DNA of 64,000 nucleotides from Adineta steineri (GCA_905250115.1 CAJNOI010000083.1:16316-80315), one strand, 5' to 3'; shown: positions 25,036-37,080, counted from the first letter of the stretch. A program made the numbers and translations. The notes: generated from the letters alone by a model not told the origin.

Positions 25036-26319
25036 TTATAAAAAAACGTTCCACACTTCGATAAACGTTTCTCTACATATTGGGCACAGAGAGTTTTGTT
25101 TCTTTTTGATCATTTGAGCACATTCAGCACATGCACACATATGTTTACATGGAATTAAAATACATTGAATTGTTTGATCGAGGCAAATTGAACAATTAAA
25201 TCTGTCTTTGTCAATATTTGAAGATGGCGGTGGTAAGGATGAACTTGATCCTTCAACGGTGATATGTGGATTGCGAATTAATGAGAATGGCATAACTTGT
25301 GTACTGATTTGCTCAGTGATGGGTGCATCCGCGATGGAAAAATAGCGATCAAGAGGATGAGGAGTTCCAGGAGATCCATACAAATAGACGAAACCACCAT
25401 TTCTAGCAGGAGCCCAATCTGATTGACCCTCAATAGAACTACAAAGCTTTTCGTTTGGATTAATAAAACAATAATATTTGATACCCAAATCTATGAGTGA
25501 CGAAACAGTAACATCCTACAAATAGAAAATAAATAAATTTACTAATCATTTTTAAGGCATTTGAACGTACCTGAAATCGACCGTTTTTAGCTAGACAAGC
25601 TGTATAAGCAGATTGCCAGTCATGAGGTCCATGAAATACGAGGCCATTATCAGCTTTCACAAGCGCATTAGCTTGTAACATTATATAGTTATTATATTCA
25701 TTAATTCGAAAATAAACAAAACCACCGAAAGCAAGGAAAGTACATGATAAATCACCCATTGCTACTTTTTTATCAATAGTTTGTTTTATTTTCTCACATA
25801 ATTCACTTAGTTCAATCGGTGGATAAACCCAACAGAAATGTGTTGCATCATGTGGGATATAGGAAACGCTACGAGCTGTACCATGCAAAGTTATTGGCGC
25901 TAACGGCGCATGTTGTCCTAAACATTCGACAACAGTATATTGAGTAAGATCGCTCAATATCATATTGAATGATTTTGTTCTATAAATAACTTCACCTGGT
26001 TCAATAATTACAGAGACATCAGTTGGTTGAGTACCTAAATAAAATCAACAAAAAAATCCATAGATGAAAGTAAAATAGCACACTTGATTTGCAGATTACC
26101 GAAAGGGCCGAGTGATTCTAGTGGACGTGCATTTTGAACAAGACTTGATGATTGAACTTCGCTAAGATTTTGTCGTGAAGTGTTGTTAAGGTCATCACTT
26201 AATCTTTTATATACCCAACCTTGACGTTCGTCATAATATATAACATTGTCTGAGGATAAATTTTCTGCCGTGATTGCATGTATGATTCTTGTCGGTAGCT
26301 TTTGCACCGTGTTTGTCAT
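25036..26319 (-). CDS. RING-finger protein (C-terminal C3HC4)
   Basis: Three exons on the minus strand (26319-26100, 26034-25571, 25515-25036) with phase 1 and phase 0 introns of 65 and 55 nt give 387 aa. The C-terminal 50 residues are a RING of the MUL1/neuralized/IAP type: CSICLDQTIQCILIPCKHMC, CAECAQMI, CPICRETFIEV ending at the C-terminus. The N-terminal 300 residues contain two similar strand-rich segments (FLAFGGFVYFRINEYNNY and GGFVYLYGSPGTP), which may be a repeated fold; I do not recognise it. No signal peptide or membrane segment is visible. It is probably an E3 ubiquitin ligase with an unknown substrate-binding module. Confidence 0.82.
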
Positions 26320-26656
26320 GTTTTTTTTTCACTTTACGTCTTCAAATAAACGTTGTTTTTTCTTAAACACGTTGATTGTATCCATTAAAGTTTTTCTTAT
26401 TATTTCTTTTTCCTCTCGTCTGAATCACACCAATTCTGTTTGTTACTGTTGACTGTAAAAAGTGACGTTTTTTTAATAACACTCCAGATTTTTTTTGCGT
26501 TCTGTTCTACAGAAAAATAAAACTTGCAAGTCGCAGCTCAGGCTGAATTGAGAATGTTTTTTTTCTAGGTGCAAGTCATCTCGAAATAATACGCAAACTC
26601 ATACGTGCCGACTGGACTGTTTTTCTCTGAAATTGAATTGAATTTCTTATGGGGCG

Positions 26657-26758
26657 AAGGGATGGATGTGTATGTGCGTGAGGGTGTAGATGGGTTTGAA
26701 TGTGAGCATTGCTACTGATTAAATAGTCCACAGTCACATCCACACCCACACCCTCTCT
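26657..26758. repeat. Long TGTGGG-type hairpin
   Basis: Left arm with GGATGTGTATGTGCGTGAGG, right arm CACATCCACACCCACACCC; one of the longer copies. It lies between two minus-strand genes. Confidence 0.75.
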
Positions 26759-26914
26759 TAGCTCCAATACATGAGAACAGACGTATATGACATTTCCGCA
26801 TTATATATGCTCTTCCAGCTCCTCAAATAGATTGATCTCGCCCTCGTTCCTGCAGCATCTTTATTCTTTGCGTTCTACGAAACTCTGACAATCATTATTA
26901 TAATAGAAAAACGT

Positions 26915-27565
26915 TCATATTATTTTTGTCCAGATAATGGCGAACATAGTTGCTGCGACAAAGAAAGTAGAACTAATGGCGAAAAGCTGAGTCTGTATCC
27001 AGTTGACGACGAGAAGTATCATCGACAGCAGTATATATTTCTTTAATCGCGTGATTGTTTCATTCGATGTAGATGACGGTTGTATGCACGGATTTTTGTC
27101 TGCCATCGTAGGATACAACTGTGCCATGATTGTTTGTACAGCTCGTTTTGGACAGCGTTTGACAAATACGGAACGTGCAATGGGTTTTGTTATTGGATTG
27201 AGCAGATATGAAGTCCAGTTTGGTACTAAACCTCTATTCATTACCACAGTTGCAATATCACTGTGAAAGTGGTCGAAAATCACATGAAGATCCGTTTGAT
27301 GTTTACAACAATACTCTTCGATCAAGTTGCACGTTAAGCTGATTTCATCGGCTCCGATGGCAGAACCAAGCGCTCGATTGAGAAAATGATTGATTACTCG
27401 ATCGACAAAGGAACGTCGCAATCGACGAACAATATCAGAATGATCCCGTGCAAAACGGTCATATTTCACAATCAAATCTTCAATATCGCGGACTTTTAGA
27501 AGTCGTAGAACTTCATCGTCGATCTTTTCCGAGAGTAGTCGATCGTGTTCGTCGGAGCAAGCCAT
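26915..27565 (-). CDS. Unknown protein with C-terminal membrane hairpin
   Basis: Single frame of 216 aa starting MACSDEHDRLL. The first 165 residues are helical and charged (KVRDIEDLIVKYDRFARDHS, RRLRRSFVDRVINHFLNRAL). After a Pro/Ser linker come two closely spaced hydrophobic segments (YILLSMILLVVNW and FFVAATMFAIIW) with a two-residue basic end, consistent with a tail-anchored or hairpin membrane protein, perhaps in ER or mitochondrial outer membrane. Codon use is less AT-rich than that of most neighbours. I do not recognise the family. The antisense frame at 27003-27266 is a shadow. Confidence 0.72.
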   Translation of the reverse strand: MACSDEHDRLLSEKIDDEVLRLLKVRDIEDLIVKYDRFARDHSDIVRRLRRSFVDRVINHFLNRALGSAIGADEISLTCNLIEEYCCKHQTDLHVIFDHFHSDIATVVMNRGLVPNWTSYLLNPITKPIARSVFVKRCPKRAVQTIMAQLYPTMADKNPCIQPSSTSNETITRLKKYILLSMILLVVNWIQTQLFAISSTFFVAATMFAIIWTKII

Positions 27566-27926
27566 TATTACTTGGTAAAAGGCGATAATAAAAAAAAAAC
27601 ACTATGAAGAAAGATTTCTTTAGAAAAAATGCTGGCGTTTCTCTGCCATTTACGTCTCACAAAAAGTGACAGCCTTGCGGCGGTAGGGAGAAACTCAATA
27701 GACGAAGCTGTTGCGATAGAAGCAATTTGACATTCTCGACGACAACTTTTGCTTCTCTACACCTGAAAAAATTATACCAAACGCATTAGACGACTTTATT
27801 ATTCTCATTGTCAATAGCAAATTTCAATGTATGCTCAATGCCGTTCAGAGCTTCTCAACAAATTCCTTCAAGATCGAAGAGAGCTCATCGTTGATGTCTT
27901 TTAAATTGCTGATAAACTTGATAAGC

Positions 27927-28007
27927 ATCTCGAGGGTGTGAGTGGGTGTGGGTGTAGGTGAGTGTAGATGAGAGAAGATTATAACATGCACACCCACACC
28001 CTCAAGA
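27927..28007. repeat. TGTGGG-type hairpin (loop shared with 32399)
   Basis: ATCTCGAGGGTGTGAGTGGG faces CACACCCACACCCTCAAGAT. The loop TAGATGAGAGAAGATTATAA is identical to that of the copy at 32399-32457. Confidence 0.85.
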
Positions 28008-28506
28008 TATACGTGGATTGAGCATCGGTTACTCTATAAAATAATATATTTTTTATTTTATTTATGTCACATCTTATCCTAAAAGTCCTGAAACAAAACT
28101 TTTGCACTATCAGATTTCAATAACAGTAAGTTCAATAACAATCAAAACTGCTTTAAATGTAATAATTAAATTTATCTTATTGAAATTACGTAAGTTATTA
28201 GAGAAATCAACATTCTACTCACATGCATGCAAAAAACAGGAATATTAGATGTTCACAAAACCAAAACTTCTCGGAAAACAGCCGAAAATCACATATGAGG
28301 AAATCACACCCACCCTTAAGGCCGACGAACGATTAGACGTTTATTTAAGAGGCTTGAAGTAAGTAAAATGATTCATAGTAAAAGACTTTTTGAGAAGTGA
28401 TTTGATTCATGAACTAAAGCAAATCTCTATCTTATTTTAAGTATGTTGACTGATCTGATCACATTCTTTCAGTAGATGATCAGCGCCAATTGCGCCGTGT
28501 TACTTG

Positions 28507-28740
28507 TAATTTAGGTAAATTTTTCTTTTCCTTTCTTTTCTAAACTAACATAGATATCTTTGTATTTGAATCATAAATTATAATTTAAGTAAACTTTTTG
28601 TTTTTCTTCTAAACTAACATAGATGCCTTGGTATTTTAATTATAAATTATTATTTAAGTAAACCTTTTCTTTTCCTTTTTTTTTCTAAACTAACATAAGT
28701 GCCGTCGAATTCGAACTATAAATTACAGTTTGAAATTTTT
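28507..28740 (+). repeat. Minisatellite, about 70-76 bp x 3
   Basis: A unit with a pyrimidine-rich tract followed by TAAACTAACATA recurs at 28541, 28610 and 28686 (spacing 69 and 76 bp), each followed by an ATAAATTA stretch. Confidence 0.75.
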
Positions 28741-29353
28741 TTGTTCGATTGTAAGAATACTGCGTTTCGAGTTTTTTTCCATTTATATTCAAAGTCGAAT
28801 TAGGCAGCCGCTCCTAAATCGAGTGTATTTTATTTTCAAGAAGTGTTCAGTTTTCTTGTCTAATCAAACAATTCATCTGATTATTCTTCGTTTAGATATT
28901 AAAGATTGACTTTATTCGATATGAATGATGTGATAGGTCACTGATACATTTGAAATATTCAGATTTGAATATATATAAATTATTTTCAATTGAGTTAATC
29001 TACTTTTTATAGGAATTTTATCTACAACTAAATGTTAATTATATTTTCTTTTCAAATTCAGTTTTGTTGGATGGATTGTTCTTGATGTTACTCTTTTTTC
29101 ATATAACTCAAAAGCTTCATTTGTGAATATATTTGTCTTTGAATAATATTTAAACAAAAAAAGTCACCTCTCCGAATGAATAAACTTCTTTCAAAATAAA
29201 AAAGTCAAGATTGTTTTTTTAATTCAATGATGAGATGAATTGAGAAAAAAGAGAGAGAAAGAGACAAAAAAAAAATAGAATTTATTTCTCAACAGTTGTT
29301 TTCTCTTGTATTACGAGTTAAATTCATTTCATCAACTTACAGTCTAGTTGGTA

Positions 29354-31356
29354 ATGGCTTCAGGAAGAATTTGTTTATGGCTTTTATTTATGATTACTGC
29401 ACAAGTAGTCGGAGAAGATACACAATCAATGATATTGTCTCTATTGGTTGATTCCAAATTTCAATGTGCGAATACAACTTGTATACCATTTATTAATGTT
29501 TTTACATCAAATATTCTGAATTGTCAAGTAGCCTGTTTAACTCAAAGTCGATGCAAAGCAGCTACTTTTCATCGATCAACTTCTAGTTGTGAAATATTTG
29601 ATAATATGTTGAACCAAAATGGAAGTATATTAGCTGATGTCGATGCTACCAGTATGAATGTTATTAGTGGAACACGATTTCCATCGGGTTAGTATAAATA
29701 GAACACATCTGCTCACAGATGTATAGGACTCTAAATGAACCAATGCTAAAGTTGCATTTCATGTAGACTTGCCGGCTTGAACTATTCTAGTATAACTATA
29801 GCTATAAATAAACATTATAGAAGCCGTAAGGTTCGTAAATCCATTGGAACTTATGTAAAATTTATCATAATGCATTCATAATCAACTACACTATTAGTAG
29901 AACGAAGCATGCAAGGTTTTGGGCGAAACTTTATCCAACTATTCTGTCCCTTTTTAAATTTCATTTTTTCAATATAGATCAGATGACTTCAACAACAACA
30001 TCATCATCAACAACAACGACAACAACAGGTGAGTTATTTAAAACTTCTCAAGTTATTGAAAAAAGATGTGTGTTGTTGGTATAATGTACAAATTACGATA
30101 ATATAAGAGACATAGTTTGGTAAAACTATTTGCAATTTATGCTCATTACATCATGTATAACATTTCTCGACAAGTTAGTCATAAAAATATAATAAGAACA
30201 TCTTAGTTATGATGTCCGAACTAGTCTATAAGTGTTGGATAGTAAAACTGTTGTTTTTTTCTTTCTTTTTTGTATAGTATGTTCTTTATCTTCTCAATCA
30301 TCCTGGTCACAAAATGCAACTACTATATTTGGCAGCCAAGCAGGTACATCTGGCTCTAACCTTACACTTCTTTCTGGTCCAATTGGAATGTATTATGACG
30401 GTCCTAATAATATGTTATTTGTTGCGGATAATGGAAATCAACGTATTCTACAATTTTCTATCAACAACTCACCGTCAGTTGCAACAGTAATTGCTGAAGG
30501 CAATGGCATTGATTGCAACATGAGCCAGCTTTATAGACCTAATGGAATAGATTTTGATAGTTCTGATCGATTGTATGTAGCAGATTTTGGCTGCGGTCAG
30601 GTCCTTAGATTTCCTTCAAATTCAAATTCAACGACATCTGGAACACTTCTCGGGGTTGTAGCGCAAGCAGTACTAATATCCATAAATCAATTGACTAATG
30701 ATACCTATGTAGCTAGCACTAATGACAATGCGGTATACAAATTTGTTGGAGGTAGTGGATTACCGGTTGTTGCAGCAGGTATATAATGTTCTTTCAAAGA
30801 GATGTTTCGTTTAATATTGGTTTTATCCTTATATATAGGTGGCAATGGAGCTGGAAGTGCTTTGAATCAGCTGTCAGGCCCAACTGGTGTTTGCTATGAC
30901 TATTTATATACAAATTCTTTGTACGTTAGTGATAATGGTAATTATCGCATAATGAAATACCCATCAGGTTCAACGAGTTCAACTTATGGAACAGTTGTCG
31001 CTGGAGGTAATGGAGCCGGTAGTGGAGCGAATCAGCTGAATAATCCAAGAAATATAGTGGTCGATAGTAGTGGAACTCTTTATATAGGTGATGCAGGTAA
31101 GAGCAATTTTGACAAAAGAAAATATACTATAGATTAAATAATCTCGTCTTACTTGTTTTCGTATTCAGGTAACAATCGTATTCAACGTTGGCTGCAAAAT
31201 GCGAGTAGTGGTACTACACTCGTTGGTGGTACACAAGGAGCAGCACCGAATCAACTCCATTTCCCTGACACAGCCATCTTTGATAAATATAATAACTTAT
31301 TGGTTTCTGATAGAAATAACAATCGAATGCAAATGTTTAATCTAACAACATGCTAG
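29354..31356 (+). CDS. Secreted PAN/Apple-NHL repeat protein
   Basis: Five exons (29354-29687, 29978-30028, 30278-30778, 30839-31096, 31169-31356), all phase-1 junctions, give 443 aa. A signal peptide (ICLWLLFMITAQVVGE) leads into a PAN/Apple-like domain with CANTTC, CQVACLTQSRCKAATFH and SCEIFDN. A 17-residue Thr/Ser linker is encoded by its own 51-nt exon. NHL-type propeller blades follow: LLSGPIGMYYDG, LFVADNGNQRILQF, GGNGAGSALNQLSGPTGVCY, SLYVSDNGNYRIMKYP, LLVSDRNNNRMQMF. NHL propellers bind proteins, RNA or glycans; with PAN, an extracellular binding role is likely. Symmetric 1-1 exons suit exon shuffling. The family is expanded in bdelloids, by my recollection. Confidence 0.87.
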
Positions 31357-31780
31357 TGTATAATGACTTACCACTGATTATTATCGTTGACAGTAAAACT
31401 TTAAAAAACCCAGTTAATGTGTTGACTTTTTCTTGATTTGTCATAAGTGTTCAACCTTAAAGCATGTCTCTTTCTTATATGATATCTTCACTTGCATATT
31501 GTCAACATTTGTTGTGCTTGTTTTCTCGTATTATACTCTGCATATACATATACATTATCTTATATAAATATACATGCGGTCGTTTCTCTTTTGCTGTACT
31601 TCGTTGGGCTGATGTCACTGTGATTGTATATGCATGCTTATACGTTTAAAATAAAGATAAAAATGATTACTCAAGAAATCTTCTAATAATTGACTGTGAA
31701 TTCAACCTATAGAATTAAAGCGATATGAACTACTCATTTATGATCTTTGCCTATAGAAATACAAATGCATTCATATTGAG

Positions 31781-31872
31781 AATGTGTGTGTGGATATGTG
31801 TGAGAGCGTGGGTGTTTCTGTGGATCAGACTGAGAAAGAGATAATCGAAACTCATACCTACATCTACTCTGA
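31781..31872. repeat. TGTGGG-type hairpin, degenerate
   Basis: GAATGTGTGTGTGGATATGTG and GAGCGTGGGTG on the left face CATACCTACATCTACTC on the right with a long loop. Confidence 0.55.
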
Positions 31873-32112
31873 TACTATCCGCTGCATGTCATAATCTTGT
31901 CAGTTCATTAGCATATGGGCAATCTGAAGTAAATAACCATTACTAGCTTGCCTTGAGACTTTCTGTGCTTATTGGGGTCGACATTTGAATACAGTACCAT
32001 GACAATACACATTTGTAAAAAATAATCATTCAGAAATAGTGATTATCACGACACAATTATGTGATTTATCAATTTGATGAATCCAACAATCGACACCAGC
32101 CGAATTTTCAAG

Positions 32113-32392
32113 TTCTCTTTCTCGTAGAGAAGAGTCCAGTAAACATAAATTTTCTGATTGCTTGATTATGTGTTCGCACTTCGTTGATTGGTCGAAAAAT
32201 AAAATGAAACCACTAAAATGGATTTCTTCTTAAAAAGTTCGACCAAAGGGTACTCCGGATCGAAGAACTGAAATCTACTGTTATTTTTCGAAATTGTTTA
32301 AATAAATGGTTTATTGATAGTTAAGACACATCGTTTCTACGAGAAAGAGCTGCGCGAGTCTCCAGACGAACGTTACTTGTATTATAAAGAAT
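32113..32392. repeat. Dispersed repeat with inverted ends, copy 1
   Basis: It begins TTCTCTTTCTCGTAGAGAAG, and near 32336-32350 has TTTCTACGAGAAAGAGC in inverse. A second copy lies at 40131-40508. Inverted termini and two copies suggest a small non-autonomous element. No open frame. Confidence 0.65.
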
Positions 32393-32398
32393 CTTACT

Positions 32399-32457
32399 AG
32401 AGGGTGTGGGTGTGGGTGTGGGTAGATGAGAGAAGATTATAACACCCACACCCTCAT
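32399..32457. repeat. TGTGGG-type hairpin
   Basis: AGAGGGTGTGGGTGTGGG faces CACCCACACCCTC. The loop matches that of 27927-28007. Confidence 0.85.
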
Positions 32458-32952
32458 CGAATTAAAAAATTTGAAATAATTTTGTAAATAAAATTTTGAA
32501 ATTAAAAAAAGAAAAATCAAAGAGTTATTATTGAAAATCAATGAAAAAACTAAATAGAATTTGAAGAAAAAGAAATTTTTTAGTAAGAAAATAATAGAAG
32601 AAAAATCGTTTTATTTTTTTTCTTCACAATTGCTTATAAAATTGGAATAAATAAATGTCAAGTTCTTCATATTTTGCTGATTCTTATGACATTTTACAAA
32701 AAAAGGAAAACATTTGATGATTTGAATTAAAGTGAAATATGAATTATTTATGTATTAGAAAGTTCTATTGGATTAAATTTTAGAAGTATTCAAAATTGAA
32801 AAGAAAAAAGCAATGCAGGGATCGCAGCGGTATGTGGAATTGATGTAATAACTTCGAAAAAAAAAATATCGAATACCAACTATCTTGAATAATTTAAAAG
32901 CCGAAAACGATCGCACCATTCCTATACAATATAGATAATATTGTGTATATTT

Positions 32953-33030
32953 CTTGAGACGGTGAACGTGAGTGTGAGTATAAATATATTACAAATAAGA
33001 AACACATCAGCATCCACCCTCACCCTCAAG
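32953..33030. repeat. TGTGGG-type hairpin, degenerate
   Basis: TTGAGACGGTGAACGTGAGTG faces CATCCACCCTCACCCTCAAG. Confidence 0.6.
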
Positions 33031-33109
33031 ATTAAAAGTTCACACTCAAAACTAGCATTCAATCTTCTTTTTATTTCTTTTTCTCGAGTAGAATTTTATT
33101 TTATTTTTC

Positions 33110-33290
33110 TATAATTAAAAATTCTTTTCTTTCCTTTTTCTACTCTTTTTTAGACGGTAAAATTTAGTTGTGTTTCTCAAGAATTAGAACCTCTTTGCTT
33201 TCCTTTTTCTATTCTTTTTTAGACGGTAAAAATCATTTGTGTTCTTCAAGGACTAAAAACTCTTTACTTTCTTTCTTTTATTTCTATAGA
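33110..33290 (+). repeat. Minisatellite, about 69 bp
   Basis: A CTTTCCTTTTTCTA-type tract followed by TTTTTTAGACGGTAAAA recurs at about 33131 and 33200, each followed by TTGTGTT and CAAG, with degenerate flanking copies. Confidence 0.7.
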
Positions 33291-33428
33291 ATGTGGAGTT
33301 GTTTACATTCTTTTGTCTATTCCTTTCCATAGGGTAGACTTTATTTGCATCTCTTTTAGTTTAAAAATCATGTGTATCGATCGGGATAACTTAAAGCTGA
33401 CGACACAAAACAAAACAAGGGTATAGAT

Positions 33429-34370
33429 CAGTGTGGGACCTAAAACTATTTTTCAAAAAGTTGATAGTTGACAAAATTGGCAAAAAGTTAAAACAGTTAT
33501 AACTAGAGTTATAACTATCAACCGCAGTTATAACCTCCAACCGGAGTTATAACTATCAACCGTAGTTATAACCTTCAACCGGAGTTATAACTATCAACCG
33601 TAGTTATAACCTTTAACCAGAGTTATAACTATCAACCGTAGTTATAACTAGCAACTTTTGTCAAATGGGAACCTCCTAAATCCTTTAATCATGTGAAAGA
33701 TCGATCGGTAATGTTCTCCTGTCTTTCTTCTTTTTTCTTAATGTATATTTTTTTTTGAAACTATGCTTTTTTAAAAGCGACCAGCAAAACAATTGAACAA
33801 TTCTTAAAATCCTTGGCGATATATAGTGATCATATAGATATATTATTCTTATAATAAAGAAGAAGAAACAAAAGCTATGTGCCTTTTCAGCACTGAAGAT
33901 TAATTATTCATACTATTTCAGTTCAAAGTCAGTTCAAGATAGCCATAATTACGCGTCAGTGTGGGAGTTAAAATTATTTTTTAAAAAGTTAGTAGTTGAC
34001 AAAATCGGTAAAAAGTTAAAACAGTTATAACTAGAGTTATAACTATCAACCGCAGTTATGACCTTCAACCTGAGTTATAACCATCAACTGTAGTTATAAC
34101 TATCAACCGCATCAATTTTGTCTCTAAGTACTAGTAAGATTGACAAAACTGATGCGTTTGATGGTTATAACTGTGGTTGATAGTTATAACTCTGGTTAAA
34201 GTTATAAGTTATAACTTTCAACCAGAGTTATAACTATCAACCGTAGTTATAACTTACAACTACGGTTGATAGTTATAACTCAATTAACTTTTTGGCCAAA
34301 AAGTTGATCGGTTATAACCCAAAAAGTTATAACCCGAGTTATAACTACCCTAGTTTTAGGTCCCACACTG
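33429..34370. mobile_element. hAT-like non-autonomous composite element with 8-bp target duplication
   Basis: The left end CAGTGTGGGACCTAAAACTA (33429-33448) is the inverse of the right end TAGTTTTAGGTCCCACACTG (34351-34370). Both flanks carry the same 8-mer GTATAGAT (33421-33428 and 34371-34378). An 8-bp duplication and CAG-G ends are typical of the hAT superfamily. The interior is filled with AGTTATAACTATCAACCG-type units on both strands that fold back on each other. A second left end (CAGTGTGGGAGTTAAAATT) at 33957 shows it is nested or composite. No transposase frame is present. Confidence 0.85.
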
Positions 34371-35190
34371 GTATAGATAGTTATAGAAGGTAGCTTACGG
34401 TGACATTTGATTGATGTATAAATTTGAAATTTAGTTGAAAATTCAGAAATATTGAGTTCTGTTAATGAATATAAAAAGATAGTAACGATGCAGAAAGGTT
34501 ATGCTTACTTTTTAGGAATTATGTAGGTGGCACCGAAAGAAGCTATATATAGTATTTTACTTTGATAAATACGGTAGTAGAATAGTACAAGCATTTCGAT
34601 CTGATTTTTTGTAGTGTCCACTGCAGTCGTTAGACTTGATTAATAAGATCGTTAATGTTTTATATTTTTGCTTATTACACTCTTTCATGGAGTTTTGAGA
34701 TAGCTATCAAAAGAAAGTTTTTTATATTTACAATGATAGCTGGTAAAAAAATTCGAATACTTACTTAGTGAAGCAATATTGTTCGATTTTGTTCGTTCAT
34801 GTTATTAGAATACGATCGGTTACTTATTATCAGATACCAACAATTAAGCTAACAGAATCCGAATCTAAGATTGATAAATCTAAGTAATAATGAAGAAAAA
34901 ATGTTATGTTTTTAGAAGATTTATTAATATAAGTATTAACACAACCGATTCTGAGCTTCCGAATTCATTTTTCTCTTAAATTGAAATAAAATCGTTTTTA
35001 ACTTTAATTCAACCAATTTTATTACGGAAGTTTTCTTACAGTTAGTAATTCTTGCCACAACCAAACGTCTTTTTCGATTTCTTCTATTAGTGAACAACAT
35101 TCCTATTGTCATCGAATTATTAAGTTTATATTTATAAAACTAGATAAGTGAATTATTTGTTTCTCAAAAGAAAAATTAATATTCGACGAC

Positions 35191-36261
35191 ATGGCAATGA
35201 CAAATAGCAAAACACAAGGTTTTATAGGTAATGAATAAATAAACTATCTTTCAGAAAAAATATTCTTTCGCTTCGATATTTCGATTCGAAAAAGAATAAA
35301 TTTCAAATTGTTTTATGTTCTTTTCTAGTAGAATTTTTTTTCAAAACTCAACAAAAATATCAAATAAAATTTGTCTTTTCTAGAACCAACATGGGATAAA
35401 TGGAAACAAAATGCTATCACTGTAGCTGGTGGAAATGGACAAGGACAAGAATTAAATCAACTGAATGGTCCTATAGGAATTTTTATCGATAAAAAGAAAA
35501 GTATTATCATTGCTGATTGGATGAATCATCGTATTGTTCAATGGAAATATAATGCAAAAGAAGGAAACATTATTGCAGATAGAAATCGGATGCATCAATT
35601 GGATCTACCAACAGATGTGATTGTTGATCAACAAAGTCATTCGATTATCATTGCTGACCAAGGAAACAGACGAGTTATTCAATATTCGAATCAAACTCAA
35701 CAAATTCTCATTGATAATATTGGCTGTTGTGGCTTAGCAATGGATAAATATGGATTTCTTTATGTTTCTGATGGAAAGAAAAATGAAGTGAGACGTTGGA
35801 AAATGGGAGAATATAACAGTGAAGGAATTGTAATAGCAGGTGGAAACGGACAAGGAAATCAGCTTAATCAACTCAACTATCCTACTTTTATCTTTGTCGA
35901 TGAAAATCAATCTGTTTATGTATCAGATTGGAACAATCATCGTGTGATGAAATGGAGAAAAGATGCAAAAGAAGGGAAAGTTGTGGTTGGAGGAAATGGT
36001 CGAGGAGAAAATCTCAACCAATTGTGGTTTCCTCGAGGATTGTTTGTTGATCATCTCTGTCAAATCTATGTGGCAGATTACGGAAATCATCGAGTGATGC
36101 GTTGGTGTGAAGGAAAAGAACAAGGTGAAATTATTGTTGGAGGAAATGATGAAAGAAATCAACTGAAGTATCCCCGTGGTTTATCTTTTGATGATGAAGG
36201 AAATCTTTATGTTACTGAGAGTTTTAATCATCGAATTGTAAAATTTGAAATACTCTTGTGA
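35191..36261 (+). CDS. NHL-repeat beta-propeller protein
   Basis: Two exons (35191-35227 and 35384-36261, phase-1 intron of 156 nt) give 304 aa. The short first exon supplies MAMTNSKTQGFI; no signal peptide is seen, so the protein may be cytosolic. Six propeller blades follow, each with a GGNGxGxxLNQL turn, an LxxPxGIFVD strand and (V/I)xDxxNHR(V/I)xxW: NQLNGPIGIFIDK, IADWMNHRIVQW, IADQGNRRVIQY, NQLNYPTFIFVDE, VSDWNNHRVMKW, VADYGNHRVMRW, VTESFNHRIVKF. Similar free-standing NHL propellers are abundant in bdelloids and bacteria; some bdelloid copies are thought acquired. Target unknown. Confidence 0.88.
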
Positions 36262-36394
36262 ATAAAATTCGGATAAATAAATGTTGAATTCTTTATCTTT
36301 TGTTAATTTGTTTTGAATTTTATAGAAGATAAGAAAAAAGAATACTTTTTTAATTTAAATTGAAATGAAGTACGAATTATTCGGAAAGAAGATC

Positions 36395-36448
36395 ATTTTG
36401 AGGGTGGGTGTGGGTTTTCTTTTCATTCCACACCCACACCCTCAAAAT
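36395..36448. repeat. TGTGGG-type hairpin, near-perfect
   Basis: ATTTTGAGGGTGGGTGTGG faces CCACACCCACACCCTCAAAAT over a loop of about 15 nt. Confidence 0.85.
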
Positions 36449-37016
36449 CTGCCTCTCCCTTCGAAAATTATCAAGTAAACGGACGGACGGCCACGCTGAC
36501 CGATCCTAGAGTGTGCTCACTTTTTCAGTACACAAAAATGTTTTGTCAAAATGAAAACAAATTTTATTCGAAATTTTGAAATAAATCGATGTACATTTTC
36601 ATTTAGATGAAAAGAGGAAAAAAAGAATTCAGAAAGAAAGCTCAAAAAATAATATAAAATTCAAAATTTGATTTTTAATTTCGAAAGATTTTGGATCATA
36701 TAAATTTTAAATAAAGAAATTCGACATTTTATTTCTTTTGAACTCATAATAAAAAGTTTTTCTTCAAATATATTTAATTTTAATTGTTGTTTTTGTTTAA
36801 ATGAAAAATGATTCGAAATTGAATTTTGTTCTTCTTTATCAAACAAAACCAAATTAATGAAGGTTTTTTATGAAAAGATTTTGATTGTCTTCTTGTTTTT
36901 TCATAGGAGTTTGATGAAAAGAAAAACAATTTGAAGGTGTGAGCATTGTCTTTTTAACTTCTCAATCTATACGAACATTTCATGAAGGTATGGGTGTGAA
37001 CAGGTACCAAGGCGCG

Positions 37017-37080
37017 TTTTGAGGGTGGGTGTGGGTTGGGTATTGTTAGCTTCTTGGCCCACAACCGCACCTACCTACAT
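37017..37080. repeat. TGTGGG-type hairpin
   Basis: GAGGGTGGGTGTGGGTTGGG faces GCCCACAACCGCACCTACC. Confidence 0.65.

Larger units (their letters stand above)
27566..29353. other. Intergenic with hairpin and minisatellite
   Basis: It holds the hairpin at 27927-28007 and the minisatellite at 28507-28740. The rest is AT-rich without a supported gene. Confidence 0.55.
31357..35190. other. Repeat-rich intergenic region
   Basis: No gene supported. It contains three TGTGGG-type hairpins, one dispersed inverted-end repeat, a minisatellite and a 942-bp hAT-like composite element, all listed separately. Confidence 0.6.

Noticed and set aside
27003-27266. Plus-strand frame inside the tail-membrane gene
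   Set aside because: Antisense of a better-supported minus-strand frame with a good start and membrane segments.
33480-34340. CRISPR-like array of AGTTATAACTATCAACCG units
   Set aside because: Units are contiguous, inverted relative to each other and lie inside a eukaryotic transposon-like element with 8-bp target duplication; there are no unique spacers.
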